NCBI GenBank assembly: GCA_002358955.1
Contig: DEPV01000135.1
Location: forward strand, 1 to 6,671
Source: Erysipelothrix sp. UBA3383
GTDB lineage: Bacteria; Bacillota_I; Bacilli_A; Erysipelotrichales; Erysipelotrichaceae
Direction of reading: 5' to 3'
Length of the DNA stretch: 6,671 nucleotides
The notes under the pieces are model-generated. The model did no database searches, was not told the DNA's origin, and saw only the letters and a program-made list of their open reading frames with translations. Each line of letters begins with the position of its first letter. Position 1 is the stretch's first letter. A program made the position numbers and the translations under genes. Shown here one piece after another: positions 1-5,810 of this stretch.

Positions 1-450
1 AGTGGTAAAATCTTAGACTCAGCAATCATTGGAGTTTTAACCTTTGTATTGTTACTCATCTTTAAGATGCCTTATGCATTACTGGTAGCATTCATTGTTG
101 CAGTAACCAATGTAATTCCATTCTTTGGTCCCTTCATTGGAGCCATCCCGGCATTCTTTATCATTATGTTTGTTTCTGTAAACCAGGCATTCATATTCCT
201 AATCTTAATTATCATCATCCAACAAATTGATGGTAACTACATTGGACCTAAGATTCTGGGAGATTCTCTTGGAATCAATGCATTCTGGATTTTATTCTCA
301 TTACTGATCGCTGGTAAACTCTTTGGATTTATCGGAATGGTCATCGGTGTTCCCCTCTTTGTATTCATCTATACAATCTTAAAAGAGGTGCTCGAAGCCC
401 GATTGAAGAAGAAAAATCTACCAACTGAAACTCAAGACTATCACAAGTAG
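1..450 (+). CDS. AI-2E family transporter, C-terminal part (5' end outside window)
   Basis: The reading frame is open from base 1 to a TAG at 448-450, giving 149 visible residues; the N-terminal half lies outside the window. The fragment is a very hydrophobic polytopic membrane protein. It has the hallmark NVIPFFGPFIG segment at visible residues 37-47 and the DGNYIGPKILGDSLG segment at about 77-91, followed by two more membrane helices and a short basic tail (EARLKKK). Both motifs are typical of the AI-2E transporter family (PF01594). Members of that family export autoinducer-2 in E. coli (TqsA) or act as Na+/H+ antiporters in other bacteria; most Bacillota copies have no proven substrate, so function beyond membrane transport is open. 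The gene converges on the GyrI-like gene and ends at its own terminator. Family assignment is secure, substrate is not. Confidence 0.9.
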   Translation, partial: SGKILDSAIIGVLTFVLLLIFKMPYALLVAFIVAVTNVIPFFGPFIGAIPAFFIIMFVSVNQAFIFLILIIIIQQIDGNYIGPKILGDSLGINAFWILFSLLIAGKLFGFIGMVIGVPLFVFIYTILKEVLEARLKKKNLPTETQDYHK

Positions 451-451
451 C

Positions 452-493
452 AAGAAGTTCCTTAAGCCAAATGCTCAAGGAACTTCTTTTTTT
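452..493 (+). terminator. Intrinsic terminator of the AI-2E transporter gene
   Basis: A perfect 12-bp stem, AAGAAGTTCCTT (452-463) with AAGGAACTTCTT (477-488), has a 13-nt loop and runs into a T tract (487-493). It starts 2 nt after the transporter stop codon. The minus-strand reading has no T tract after the stem, so it should work mainly for plus-strand transcripts. Confidence 0.9.
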
Positions 494-505
494 GTACAGA
501 TAGAG

Positions 506-531
506 AAAAACCCCTGAACAAAAATCAAGGG
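506..531 (-). terminator. Intrinsic terminator of the GyrI-like gene
   Basis: Read on the minus strand, CCCTTGA (531-525) pairs with TCAGGGG (517-511), seven pairs including one G-U, across a 7-nt loop. Five T residues follow (510-506). It lies 10 nt after the stop codon of the minus-strand gene ending at 542. Together with the plus-strand terminator at 452-493 it lets the two convergent genes end independently within about 90 bp. Confidence 0.8.
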
Positions 532-541
532 CTTCATCATA

Positions 542-988
542 TTAGTCTTCAGATAAGCGTACTGGTGAATCAAACACATACGGTGCTTCATCACTAACTA
601 CTTGTCTTAAGTATCCATCTTCCATGTAGTTATTATCATGCATCCACTCAGCTAGACCTGTATGAACATCTTCAAACGCATCAGCTAAGACTCGAATCAT
701 CTTATGGTGACCATGAATCTCTTGGAATGTAATCATTCCTGTGTCCTGTCCCATACTTTCAACTCGAACATAAATGGTAATTTCAACAACTTCAATATTA
801 TCTTGTTTTGGTTTCGCTATGGAGAAGTCATAAGGCTCTGATGTTACATTGACTCCCATGCGTTCCAATTCTTTTTTCATCGTAGAAACAGCGCGTTTAT
901 GAAGCGCTCTTGAATAGTCAGGGATTGACAATTCCATGCAAGCAAAATAAGCGTATTCTTCTTTTAATTCAATGATTTTATATGACAT
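542..988 (-). CDS. Stand-alone GyrI-like (effector-binding domain) small-molecule-binding protein
   Basis: This is a 148-residue soluble protein without signal peptide or membrane segment. Its layout fits the GyrI-like/SOUL fold: an opening strand (YKIIELKEEYAYFACMEL, residues 3-20), a helix at about 25-44 (SRALHKRAVSTMKKELERMG), a middle strand pair (EVVEITIYVRVE, 66-77), then strand-helix MIRVLADAFEDVHTGLAEWM (97-116) and a closing LRQVV strand (127-131). This is the pattern of two repeated beta-alpha-beta units seen in E. coli GyrI (SbmC) and in the ligand-binding half of BmrR and Rob. There is no DNA-binding domain, so it is not itself a MerR- or AraC-type regulator. Relatives bind hydrophobic or cationic compounds, and some hydrolyse or sequester them or inhibit gyrase; which applies here cannot be told. 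The ATG is preceded by an SD-like AGAGGTGG (992-999) with a 3-nt spacer, and the gene has its own promoter and terminator. The fold call rests on pattern recognition alone. Confidence 0.65.
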   Translation of the reverse strand: MSYKIIELKEEYAYFACMELSIPDYSRALHKRAVSTMKKELERMGVNVTSEPYDFSIAKPKQDNIEVVEITIYVRVESMGQDTGMITFQEIHGHHKMIRVLADAFEDVHTGLAEWMHDNNYMEDGYLRQVVSDEAPYVFDSPVRLSED

Positions 989-1006
989 AATCCACCTCTT
1001 TCAATC

Positions 1007-1035
1007 ATTATACCACAAAAGCACTACGATATTAA
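1007..1035 (-). promoter_or_regulatory. Extended -10 promoter of the GyrI-like gene
   Basis: On the minus strand there is a perfect extended -10, TGG TATAAT (TATAAT at 1012-1007, TGG at 1015-1013). Seventeen bases upstream is TTAATA (1035-1030), matching 4 of 6 bases of the -35 consensus TTGACA. Start of transcription is predicted near 999-1001, only 11-13 nt before the ATG at 988, so the leader would begin at the Shine-Dalgarno sequence itself. The promoter lies just downstream of the operon terminator at 1053-1084, so this gene is an independent unit. Confidence 0.75.
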
Positions 1036-1052
1036 TCATCCATCAATATTTC

Positions 1053-1084
1053 AAAAGAAAAGCACTACCCTAAAGAGTAATGCT
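1053..1084 (-). terminator. Intrinsic terminator closing the rpsB-rseP operon, overlapping the rseP 3' end
   Basis: On the minus strand AGCATTACTC (1084-1075) pairs with GGGTAGTGCT (1070-1061), a 10-bp stem with two or three G-U pairs or so, closed by a TTTA tetraloop. It runs into TTTTCTTTT (1061-1053). The upstream arm is the last codons of rseP and the stop codon TAG (1072-1070) lies at the loop and start of the second arm. It separates the operon from the independently promoted gene downstream. Confidence 0.85.
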
Positions 1085-2149
1085 TGGTATCATATTGAAC
1101 AGACCCATAATATCTTTACCCATGATAAATACAAAGAGTAATAACATTAAGAACAGTCCAATCATCATAATAAAATTTTCAAATTTCTCTGGCAGTGGTC
1201 TACCAATGATCATTTCAATCAGGATCAGAACTGATCGTCCCCCATCCATCACTGGAATAGGAACCATGTTAATCACTGCTAAGTTAACCGATAGGTTTGC
1301 AAGCAGTACTACAAAGTAACTCCATCCATAAACAGATACTTCTGAAGTAACTTCAAAGATCTTAATCGGACCACCTACTGCATCTGTACCAATCCCTCTA
1401 AATAGACGTGTCAGTAAGAACACCATTGCAGCGATCACTTCCCATACTTGAGCAAACGCTAAGGGTATGGCTTCAAAGAATGAAACCTGACGCACTTCAG
1501 ATGCTACTGGATAAACACCCATGATATAACGATCACCATCTTTTTGTGGTGTTAGAATTGTTTTGTGACTTTCACCATCACGAACATAAGTAATGACCAC
1601 TTCACGATTTCCATAAGTGGTGATCCCTTGAGTAATCTGTCCAAAGTTCTTAATATGCATGTCTGTATGATCAGAGAAGGTTAATTTAATAATTTCATCC
1701 CCTGCCAATAGACCTGCTTCTTCAGCAGGAGATCCAGCAATCACTTCACTGATAATAGGTAGTGGCTGATCAGCAACCCCTAAACTCAGTGTCAATCCAA
1801 AGAATAAGACAAGCGCAAGAATTAAGTTCATGGTAACCCCTGCCACCATGACAATCAGACGTTTCCAAGGTTTAATCCCGTTAATCGTACGGTCCATGGT
1901 AACACCCATATCACCTTCACCCGGTTCCCCTGCCATTGAGACAAAGCCCCCTAAAGGTAAAAGACGAATGGAGTAAGTGGTTTCCCAGTGGTCTTTCTTA
2001 ATTGAAAAGACCTTAGGTCCCATACCAATTGCAAATTCTTTACAGTATACACCAAATGCCTTTGCCGCAAGTAAGTGTCCCAGTTCATGAATGAATACCA
2101 GGATCCCTAAAATCGCAACAAAATAAAATATGTTTAATATTATACCCAT
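1070..2149 (-). CDS. rseP: RIP metalloprotease RseP/RasP (site-2 protease)
   Basis: An intramembrane zinc metalloprotease of 359 residues. It carries the zinc-binding HELGH at residues 21-25 inside the first membrane helix, the LPLGGFVSMAGE loop at 64-75, a helix at about 97-122, one PDZ domain at about 128-203 (GSPAEEAGLLAGDEI core, 139-153), and the second active-site motif NMVPIPVMDGG at 294-304, where D302 is the third zinc ligand. A last helix follows at about 326-343. In Bacillus and streptococci the homologue (RasP/Eep) cleaves anti-sigma factors, cell-division proteins and signal-peptide remnants. Its size is nearer to clostridial single-PDZ forms than to the roughly 420-residue B. 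subtilis protein. The ATG overlaps the cdsA 3' end by 10 nt and has GAGGT (2154-2158) 4 nt upstream, so translation is probably coupled. It is the last gene of the operon; dxr, which lies between cdsA and this gene in B. subtilis, is absent. Confidence 0.96.
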   Translation of the reverse strand: MGIILNIFYFVAILGILVFIHELGHLLAAKAFGVYCKEFAIGMGPKVFSIKKDHWETTYSIRLLPLGGFVSMAGEPGEGDMGVTMDRTINGIKPWKRLIVMVAGVTMNLILALVLFFGLTLSLGVADQPLPIISEVIAGSPAEEAGLLAGDEIIKLTFSDHTDMHIKNFGQITQGITTYGNREVVITYVRDGESHKTILTPQKDGDRYIMGVYPVASEVRQVSFFEAIPLAFAQVWEVIAAMVFLLTRLFRGIGTDAVGGPIKIFEVTSEVSVYGWSYFVVLLANLSVNLAVINMVPIPVMDGGRSVLILIEMIIGRPLPEKFENFIMMIGLFLMLLLFVFIMGKDIMGLFNMIPSITL

Positions 2150-2925
2150 AATAACCTCGCAAAAACACTCATTACCATTGAAAATGTCAGCAGTGCAAAC
2201 AGTACTGAATCAATACGGTCTAAGACACCACCATGCCCTGGAAATACATTTCCAAAGTCTTTGATATTGTACTGACGTTTTACCAGTGAAAAGGCCAAAT
2301 CACCAATCTGTGAGAAGATTGGAATCAATATACTCAGTACTAAAATCAGTTTATATCCAAGTTCATGTCTTAAAAAGAAATGACCAAAGAGCACTGATAA
2401 AATCACTGAAGACACATAGCCAATGATCGCACCTTCAACTGTTTTCTTAGGCGATATACGCTCAATAAGTTTATGTTTCCCAAAGAACGACCCCCCAAAG
2501 TAAGCGAATGTATCCGTTGCAAAGGTTGCAATAAAGATATAAAGCAGTACTAAAAGATTATAGTTTAAGACCAATGAAATCGAATTAACACCGAGAATCA
2601 ATAAACTTGTCATTAAGAAGACATAGGATAAATCATCCAGTGAAAACCATTCGAAAACAATGGCAATAAAGAACAGTGTGATTAACAGTCCAATCAGATA
2701 GAAACTAATCCCTAACTGTCCCACATTATACCCTCCAAAGAATACAAACAGTGCAATCACTGCCAACATCATCGGAGCCACTTGCCCTTTTTTAACCTTG
2801 TATACTTCATAACATGCTACTGCTATAAATGCAGCAATCAAGAGTCTAATTCCAATATTACCAAATGCAATCGCAGCTAATACTACTGCAATTAAACCTA
2901 TAGCCGTTATAACACGTTCTTTCAT
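2140..2925 (-). CDS. cdsA: Phosphatidate cytidylyltransferase (CDP-diacylglycerol synthase)
   Basis: This membrane enzyme of 261 residues makes CDP-diacylglycerol from phosphatidic acid and CTP, the branch point of phospholipid synthesis. It has about eight hydrophobic segments. The family signature is complete at residues 213-239: S213, K216-R217, K222-D223, P229, H231-G-G, then D236-R237 and D239. The upstream conserved stretch ATDTFAYFGGSFFGK (136-150) and SPKKTVEG (158-165) is also intact, so the catalytic, metal-binding part looks functional. Length is usual for the family. Its ATG overlaps the uppS stop in an ATGA arrangement (2922-2925), with a strong SD, GGAGGT (2931-2936), inside the uppS end, 5 nt before the ATG. 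Its own 3' end overlaps rseP by 10 nt. Both overlaps point to coupled translation and balanced synthesis of lipid-carrier, phospholipid and membrane-protease functions. Confidence 0.97.
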   Translation of the reverse strand: MKERVITAIGLIAVVLAAIAFGNIGIRLLIAAFIAVACYEVYKVKKGQVAPMMLAVIALFVFFGGYNVGQLGISFYLIGLLITLFFIAIVFEWFSLDDLSYVFLMTSLLILGVNSISLVLNYNLLVLLYIFIATFATDTFAYFGGSFFGKHKLIERISPKKTVEGAIIGYVSSVILSVLFGHFFLRHELGYKLILVLSILIPIFSQIGDLAFSLVKRQYNIKDFGNVFPGHGGVLDRIDSVLFALLTFSMVMSVFARLLWV

Positions 2926-3605
2926 TTCAGACCTCCAAACGTTCGATTACGCTCAGAAAAATCTTCAATAATCGCATCAAATTGCGCCCTTGTAAATGCA
3001 GGCCATGCTTCATCAACAAAACATAATTCAGAATAGGCCAATTGCCATAGTAAATAGTTTGATAAGCGTTGATTCCCACCAGTACGAATCAATAAATCGA
3101 CATCCCCTAAGCTGTGGGTATCAAGGCGTGAAGCAATAACATCCTCTGTTACTGTCTCTACACCATCATCAATGCACGATTGTACCGCACGAACAATTTC
3201 ATCGCGTGATCCATAATTAATGGCAAAACAAAGTACTAACTTATCGTTATCTTTGGTTCTTTCCATCGCATTTTGCATGACTTTACGAGTACGATTGGGT
3301 ATTTTACTCAAATCACCAATCGTTTCAATACGAATTCCTTTTTCCATCAACTCTTTTAGAAACTTCTCAAAAAAGATTGCTGGTAATTTCATTAAGTAAT
3401 CGATTTCTTCTTGTGGTCGTTTCCAGTTTTCGGTAGAGAAAGTATAAAGTGTCATTACTTTAACACCTTTCTCTAAGCATGAAAGTGCGATTTCTCGCAC
3501 ATTCTCACTCCCATAGTAGTGACCTACCTTACGGGATTTATTCTGTTTGGTTGCCCAACGACCATTACCATCCATAATGATGGCGACATGATGTGGAGTC
3601 GCCAT
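2922..3605 (-). CDS. uppS: Isoprenyl transferase (undecaprenyl diphosphate synthase)
   Basis: This cytosolic cis-prenyltransferase of 227 residues adds isopentenyl diphosphate units to farnesyl diphosphate to give the C55 carrier used for peptidoglycan and other wall polymers. Visible motifs are HVAIIMDGNGRWA at 6-18 (catalytic D12, then G-N-G-R-W), VGH at 27-29, TLYTFSTENWKRP at 52-64, INYGSRDEI at 129-137, RTGGNQRLSN at 174-183, and SEL at 192-194 holding the metal-binding glutamate E193. It ends with FSERNRTFGG. The N-terminus is short: the protein begins only a few residues before the catalytic motif, whereas B. subtilis UppS has about 30 residues there. Position 178 is Asn where E. coli and B. 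subtilis have Glu. The ATG lies 2 nt after the frr stop and has no recognisable SD, so initiation probably relies on ribosomes ending frr. The family call is secure; the altered residue may tune but need not abolish activity. Confidence 0.96.
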   Translation of the reverse strand: MATPHHVAIIMDGNGRWATKQNKSRKVGHYYGSENVREIALSCLEKGVKVMTLYTFSTENWKRPQEEIDYLMKLPAIFFEKFLKELMEKGIRIETIGDLSKIPNRTRKVMQNAMERTKDNDKLVLCFAINYGSRDEIVRAVQSCIDDGVETVTEDVIASRLDTHSLGDVDLLIRTGGNQRLSNYLLWQLAYSELCFVDEAWPAFTRAQFDAIIEDFSERNRTFGGLK

Positions 3606-3607
3606 GA

Positions 3608-4153
3608 TTAGATCGTCATAATTTCTTTAGTTTTATCTTTAGCTAATTCATCGATTTTCTTAATGTAGGAATCTGTTAATTTTTGAACATCTTCTAAAAG
3701 ACCTTTTTCTTGGTCCTCTGGTAAGTTTTCTTCTTTTTTAACTTGATCATTAAGGTCACGACGGACATTACGAACGTTAACTTTTGCTTCCTCAGCATAA
3801 ACACTAACATTCTTAGAAACACTCTTACGTGTTTCCTCTGTTAATTGAGGAACGTTAATACGTAGTAATTCACCATCATTTTGGCAGTTTAAGCCAAGTT
3901 GTGACTCACTGATTGCTCGCTCTGCATCTTTTAGTGCGGATGGATCAAAAAGTTTAACAACTAATTGTGTTCCTTCGCTAACTGTAATTGATGCAATTTG
4001 GTTTAACGGCGTATCACTACCATAGTAAGATACAACAATCCCATTTAACATTGCAGCATTCGCACTTCCTGTACGTAATGTTGCTAAACGGTTTGTATAG
4101 TTTTCAATAACTTCATCCATGAATAGACTTCCATCAGTTATAATATTTTCCAT
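3608..4153 (-). CDS. frr: Ribosome recycling factor
   Basis: This 181-residue cytosolic factor works with EF-G to split the post-termination ribosome. Domain I helices run at about 1-28 and 105 to the end, flanking the beta-rich domain II (about 31-104, including SYYGSDTPLNQIASITVSE, 42-60). The conserved NVRRDLND (129-136) and DVQKLTD (155-161) are present. I start at the ATG at 4153 and not at the in-frame ATG 14 codons upstream (4195), because AAGGAG (4163-4168) stands 9 nt before it, homologues start here, and the longer form would overlap pyrH by 29 nt without an SD. Oddities: the segment usually read RTGRA is RTGSA (27-31), LTEERRK is LTEETRK (104-110), and the loop between the last two helices is about four residues shorter than in B. 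subtilis. It lies 13 nt after pyrH and 2 nt before uppS. Identity is secure; this copy is somewhat divergent. Confidence 0.95.
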   Translation of the reverse strand: MENIITDGSLFMDEVIENYTNRLATLRTGSANAAMLNGIVVSYYGSDTPLNQIASITVSEGTQLVVKLFDPSALKDAERAISESQLGLNCQNDGELLRINVPQLTEETRKSVSKNVSVYAEEAKVNVRNVRRDLNDQVKKEENLPEDQEKGLLEDVQKLTDSYIKKIDELAKDKTKEIMTI

Positions 4154-4162
4154 AATTATGAG

Positions 4163-4168
4163 CTCCTT
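4163..4168 (-). promoter_or_regulatory. Shine-Dalgarno site that fixes the frr start
   Basis: AAGGAG on the minus strand, fused to the pyrH stop codon (TAAGGAG), lies 9 nt before the ATG at 4153-4151. It supports the 181-residue form of RRF over the 195-residue upstream start and suggests that ribosomes ending pyrH can restart directly on frr. Confidence 0.8.
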
Positions 4169-4871
4169 ATTTTGAGATTTTTGTTGATACAGCATTTCCT
4201 TGTGCTGCTTTTAAGATGTTGTTTTCATCGTTCATATTAAATACTAGCAAGTCAATGTCATTATCCATGCACATTGAAGTTGCTGTTGAATCCATGATTG
4301 CAAGTTCTTCTTGAAGCACTTGCATGTAGGATAATGAGTCATAGCGTACTGCATCTTTATCGATCTTTGGATCTGCAGAATAAACGCCATCCACTCCATT
4401 TTTAGCCATCAGAATAACATCTGCTTTGATTTCTGATGCTCTTAGGGCAGCCGTTGTATCCGTTGAGAAGAATGCTGATCCTGTACCTGCTCCAAAGACA
4501 ACAACACGTCCCTTTTCAAGGTGACGAATTGCACGTCTTGGAATAAACGGTTCTGCAATCTTATTCATTTCTACAGCTGATTGAACACGTGTTTCAACCC
4601 CTACTCGCTCTAAAGCACCCTGGATTGCCAATGCGTTGATAACTGTACCAAGCATTCCCATGTAGTCTACTTGAATACGATCAATTCCAAGATCTTCAGC
4701 CATACGTCCACGAACAAAGTTTCCACCACCTACAACAATAGCAACTTGAATCCCTTGTTCTGTCATCGCTTTAATTTGACTAGAAATATCATCTAGAACA
4801 TTTGAATCAAATAATTCACCATCAGCCGATAGTGCTTCACCACTTAATTTTAACAATACTCGTTTATACAT
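4167..4871 (-). CDS. pyrH: Uridylate kinase (UMP kinase)
   Basis: This 234-residue amino-acid-kinase-family enzyme phosphorylates UMP to UDP with ATP, feeding RNA, DNA and UDP-sugar (wall precursor) synthesis. Bacterial forms are hexamers, usually activated by GTP and inhibited by UTP. Visible motifs: KLSGEAL (8-14), GGGNFVRG (48-55), the UMP-binding DYMGMLGTVINALA (69-82), STDTTAALRASEI (136-148), KNGVDGVYSADPK (157-169) and the late MDSTATSMCMDN (193-204). Length is normal. A small variant is GTGSAFFSTDT (129-139), where most relatives read GTGNPFFTTDT. The ATG is preceded by AAAGGA (4879-4884) 7 nt upstream. The 53-nt gap to tsf holds an alternative-hairpin region that could mask this ribosome site. 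pyrH downstream of tsf and upstream of frr is the standard bacterial order. Confidence 0.97.
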   Translation of the reverse strand: MYKRVLLKLSGEALSADGELFDSNVLDDISSQIKAMTEQGIQVAIVVGGGNFVRGRMAEDLGIDRIQVDYMGMLGTVINALAIQGALERVGVETRVQSAVEMNKIAEPFIPRRAIRHLEKGRVVVFGAGTGSAFFSTDTTAALRASEIKADVILMAKNGVDGVYSADPKIDKDAVRYDSLSYMQVLQEELAIMDSTATSMCMDNDIDLLVFNMNDENNILKAAQGNAVSTKISK

Positions 4872-4878
4872 TGTCTTA

Positions 4879-4884
4879 TCCTTT
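4879..4884 (-). promoter_or_regulatory. pyrH ribosome binding site, potentially sequestered
   Basis: AAAGGA on the minus strand lies 7 nt before the pyrH ATG. Three bases upstream of it stands its perfect complement TCCTTT (4893-4888), which is also one arm of the upstream terminator-like hairpin. The site may therefore be masked or free depending on which hairpin forms. Confidence 0.6.
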
Positions 4885-4885
4885 C

Positions 4886-4914
4886 AAAAAGGACACAAGT
4901 GTCCTGTGTCCTTT
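4886..4914 (-). terminator. tsf-pyrH intercistronic terminator-like hairpin (partial terminator or attenuator)
   Basis: On the minus strand AAAGGACAC (4914-4906) pairs perfectly with GTGTCCTTT (4896-4888) across a 9-nt loop. A second copy of the arm inside that loop, AGGACAC (4905-4899), can instead pair with GTGTCCT as a tighter stem. A short run of T (4890-4886) ends either form; with the long stem only two of the T residues stay unpaired, so termination is likely to be weak. It stands 10 nt after the tsf stop. In E. coli too transcription is partly ended after tsf, before pyrH. I saw no convincing separate promoter for pyrH in the gap, so readthrough probably feeds the downstream genes. 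Confidence 0.6.
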
Positions 4915-4924
4915 AGCAAATTTA

Positions 4925-5809
4925 TTAAACTTGAGCAGCTTTAGCTACTTCTTCTGCAAAGTCTTCAACTTTCTTTTCGATTCCTTCACCTAAGCCAAAT
5001 CGTGTAAATGATTTAACTTCTGCGTTGTTCTCTTTTAAGAATGCTCCAACTTTAGCTTTTCCATCTTTGAAGTAAACTTGATCAACAAGAGAAATATCTT
5101 GCATTGTCTTGCTTACACGTCCCTTAATGATTCCTTGAACAACTTTTTCTGGTTTCCCTTTAAGTTCTTCGTCATTATTAACGATTTCAATTTGGATGTT
5201 TGTTTCGTGATCAATAACATCAGCAGGAATCTCATTTTGAGAAACATATTGAGGTGTCATTGAAGCAACTTGCATCGCCATATCGCGTGCAATTTCTTCT
5301 GATCCTGAAACAACTGTAACTGCAGAAATTTTTCCACCCATGTGAATGTAGTCACCGAATGTCTCTGAGTCTTCTTTTGTAAGTACTTCAAAACGACGTA
5401 GAGTAATTTTTTCTCCAATTGTAGCTGTAGCTGATGTAACTAATGCATCAACTGTTTGTCCATCAACTTCTAGAGCTAAAGCAGCTTCTAGATCTGCTGG
5501 TTCGTTATCTAAGATAACACGGCTTAATGTGTTAACTAATTCAACGAATTGTGTGTTTTTTGCAACGAAGTCTGTTTCTGAGTTAATTTCGATGATAACT
5601 GCTTTGTTTCCATCAACTAAAACATTTGTAGTTCCTTCAGCTGCGATACGTCCTGACTTTTTCTGTGCAGAAGCAATACCCTTCTCACGTAGCCAGTCAA
5701 CTGCTGCCTTTACGTCACCTTCAGTTGCTTCTAATGCTTTTTTACAATCAAGCATTCCAGCTCCTGTTAGGTCACGAAGTTCTTTTACTAATTTTGCACT
5801 AATTGTCAT
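4925..5809 (-). CDS. tsf: Translation elongation factor Ts
   Basis: EF-Ts, 294 residues, recycles EF-Tu by releasing its GDP. The N-terminal UBA-like domain covers about 1-45 with the first family signature LRDLTGAGMLDCKKAL (11-26), followed by a short linker and the core. The core carries the second signature EINSETDFVAKN (74-85), whose TDFV (79-82) inserts near the EF-Tu nucleotide pocket in known structures. The two-lobed core continues to a C-terminal helix (RFGLGEGIEKKVEDFAEEV, 270-288). Length equals that of B. subtilis and E. coli EF-Ts to within a dozen residues. The ATG is 1 nt after the rpsB TAA (TAAAATG), with AGAGGC (5815-5820) as SD overlapping the rpsB end; translation is probably coupled. 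The GTGTCC hairpin after its stop may lower expression of pyrH relative to rpsB-tsf, as expected because the ribosomal partners are needed in larger amounts. Confidence 0.98.
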   Translation of the reverse strand: MTISAKLVKELRDLTGAGMLDCKKALEATEGDVKAAVDWLREKGIASAQKKSGRIAAEGTTNVLVDGNKAVIIEINSETDFVAKNTQFVELVNTLSRVILDNEPADLEAALALEVDGQTVDALVTSATATIGEKITLRRFEVLTKEDSETFGDYIHMGGKISAVTVVSGSEEIARDMAMQVASMTPQYVSQNEIPADVIDHETNIQIEIVNNDEELKGKPEKVVQGIIKGRVSKTMQDISLVDQVYFKDGKAKVGAFLKENNAEVKSFTRFGLGEGIEKKVEDFAEEVAKAAQV

Positions 5810-5810
5810 T

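Noticed and set aside
49..450. 133-residue protein starting at TTG 49
   Set aside because: The 16 codons upstream (SGKILDSAIIGVLTFV) match the transporter family, so TTG 49 is internal and the gene is cut by the window edge.
1080..1319. 79-residue plus-strand open frame opposite rseP
   Set aside because: Antisense shadow of a well-conserved gene, no SD and no recognisable domain.
4154..4195. Longer frr starting at an ATG 14 codons upstream
   Set aside because: It overlaps pyrH by 29 nt, has no Shine-Dalgarno, adds residues not seen in RRF, and a good AAGGAG site serves the downstream ATG at 4153.
4925..4990. Separate promoter for pyrH in the tsf 3' end
   Set aside because: AT-rich TTTAAT near the tsf stop has no acceptable -35 partner at 16-18 bp; not supported.
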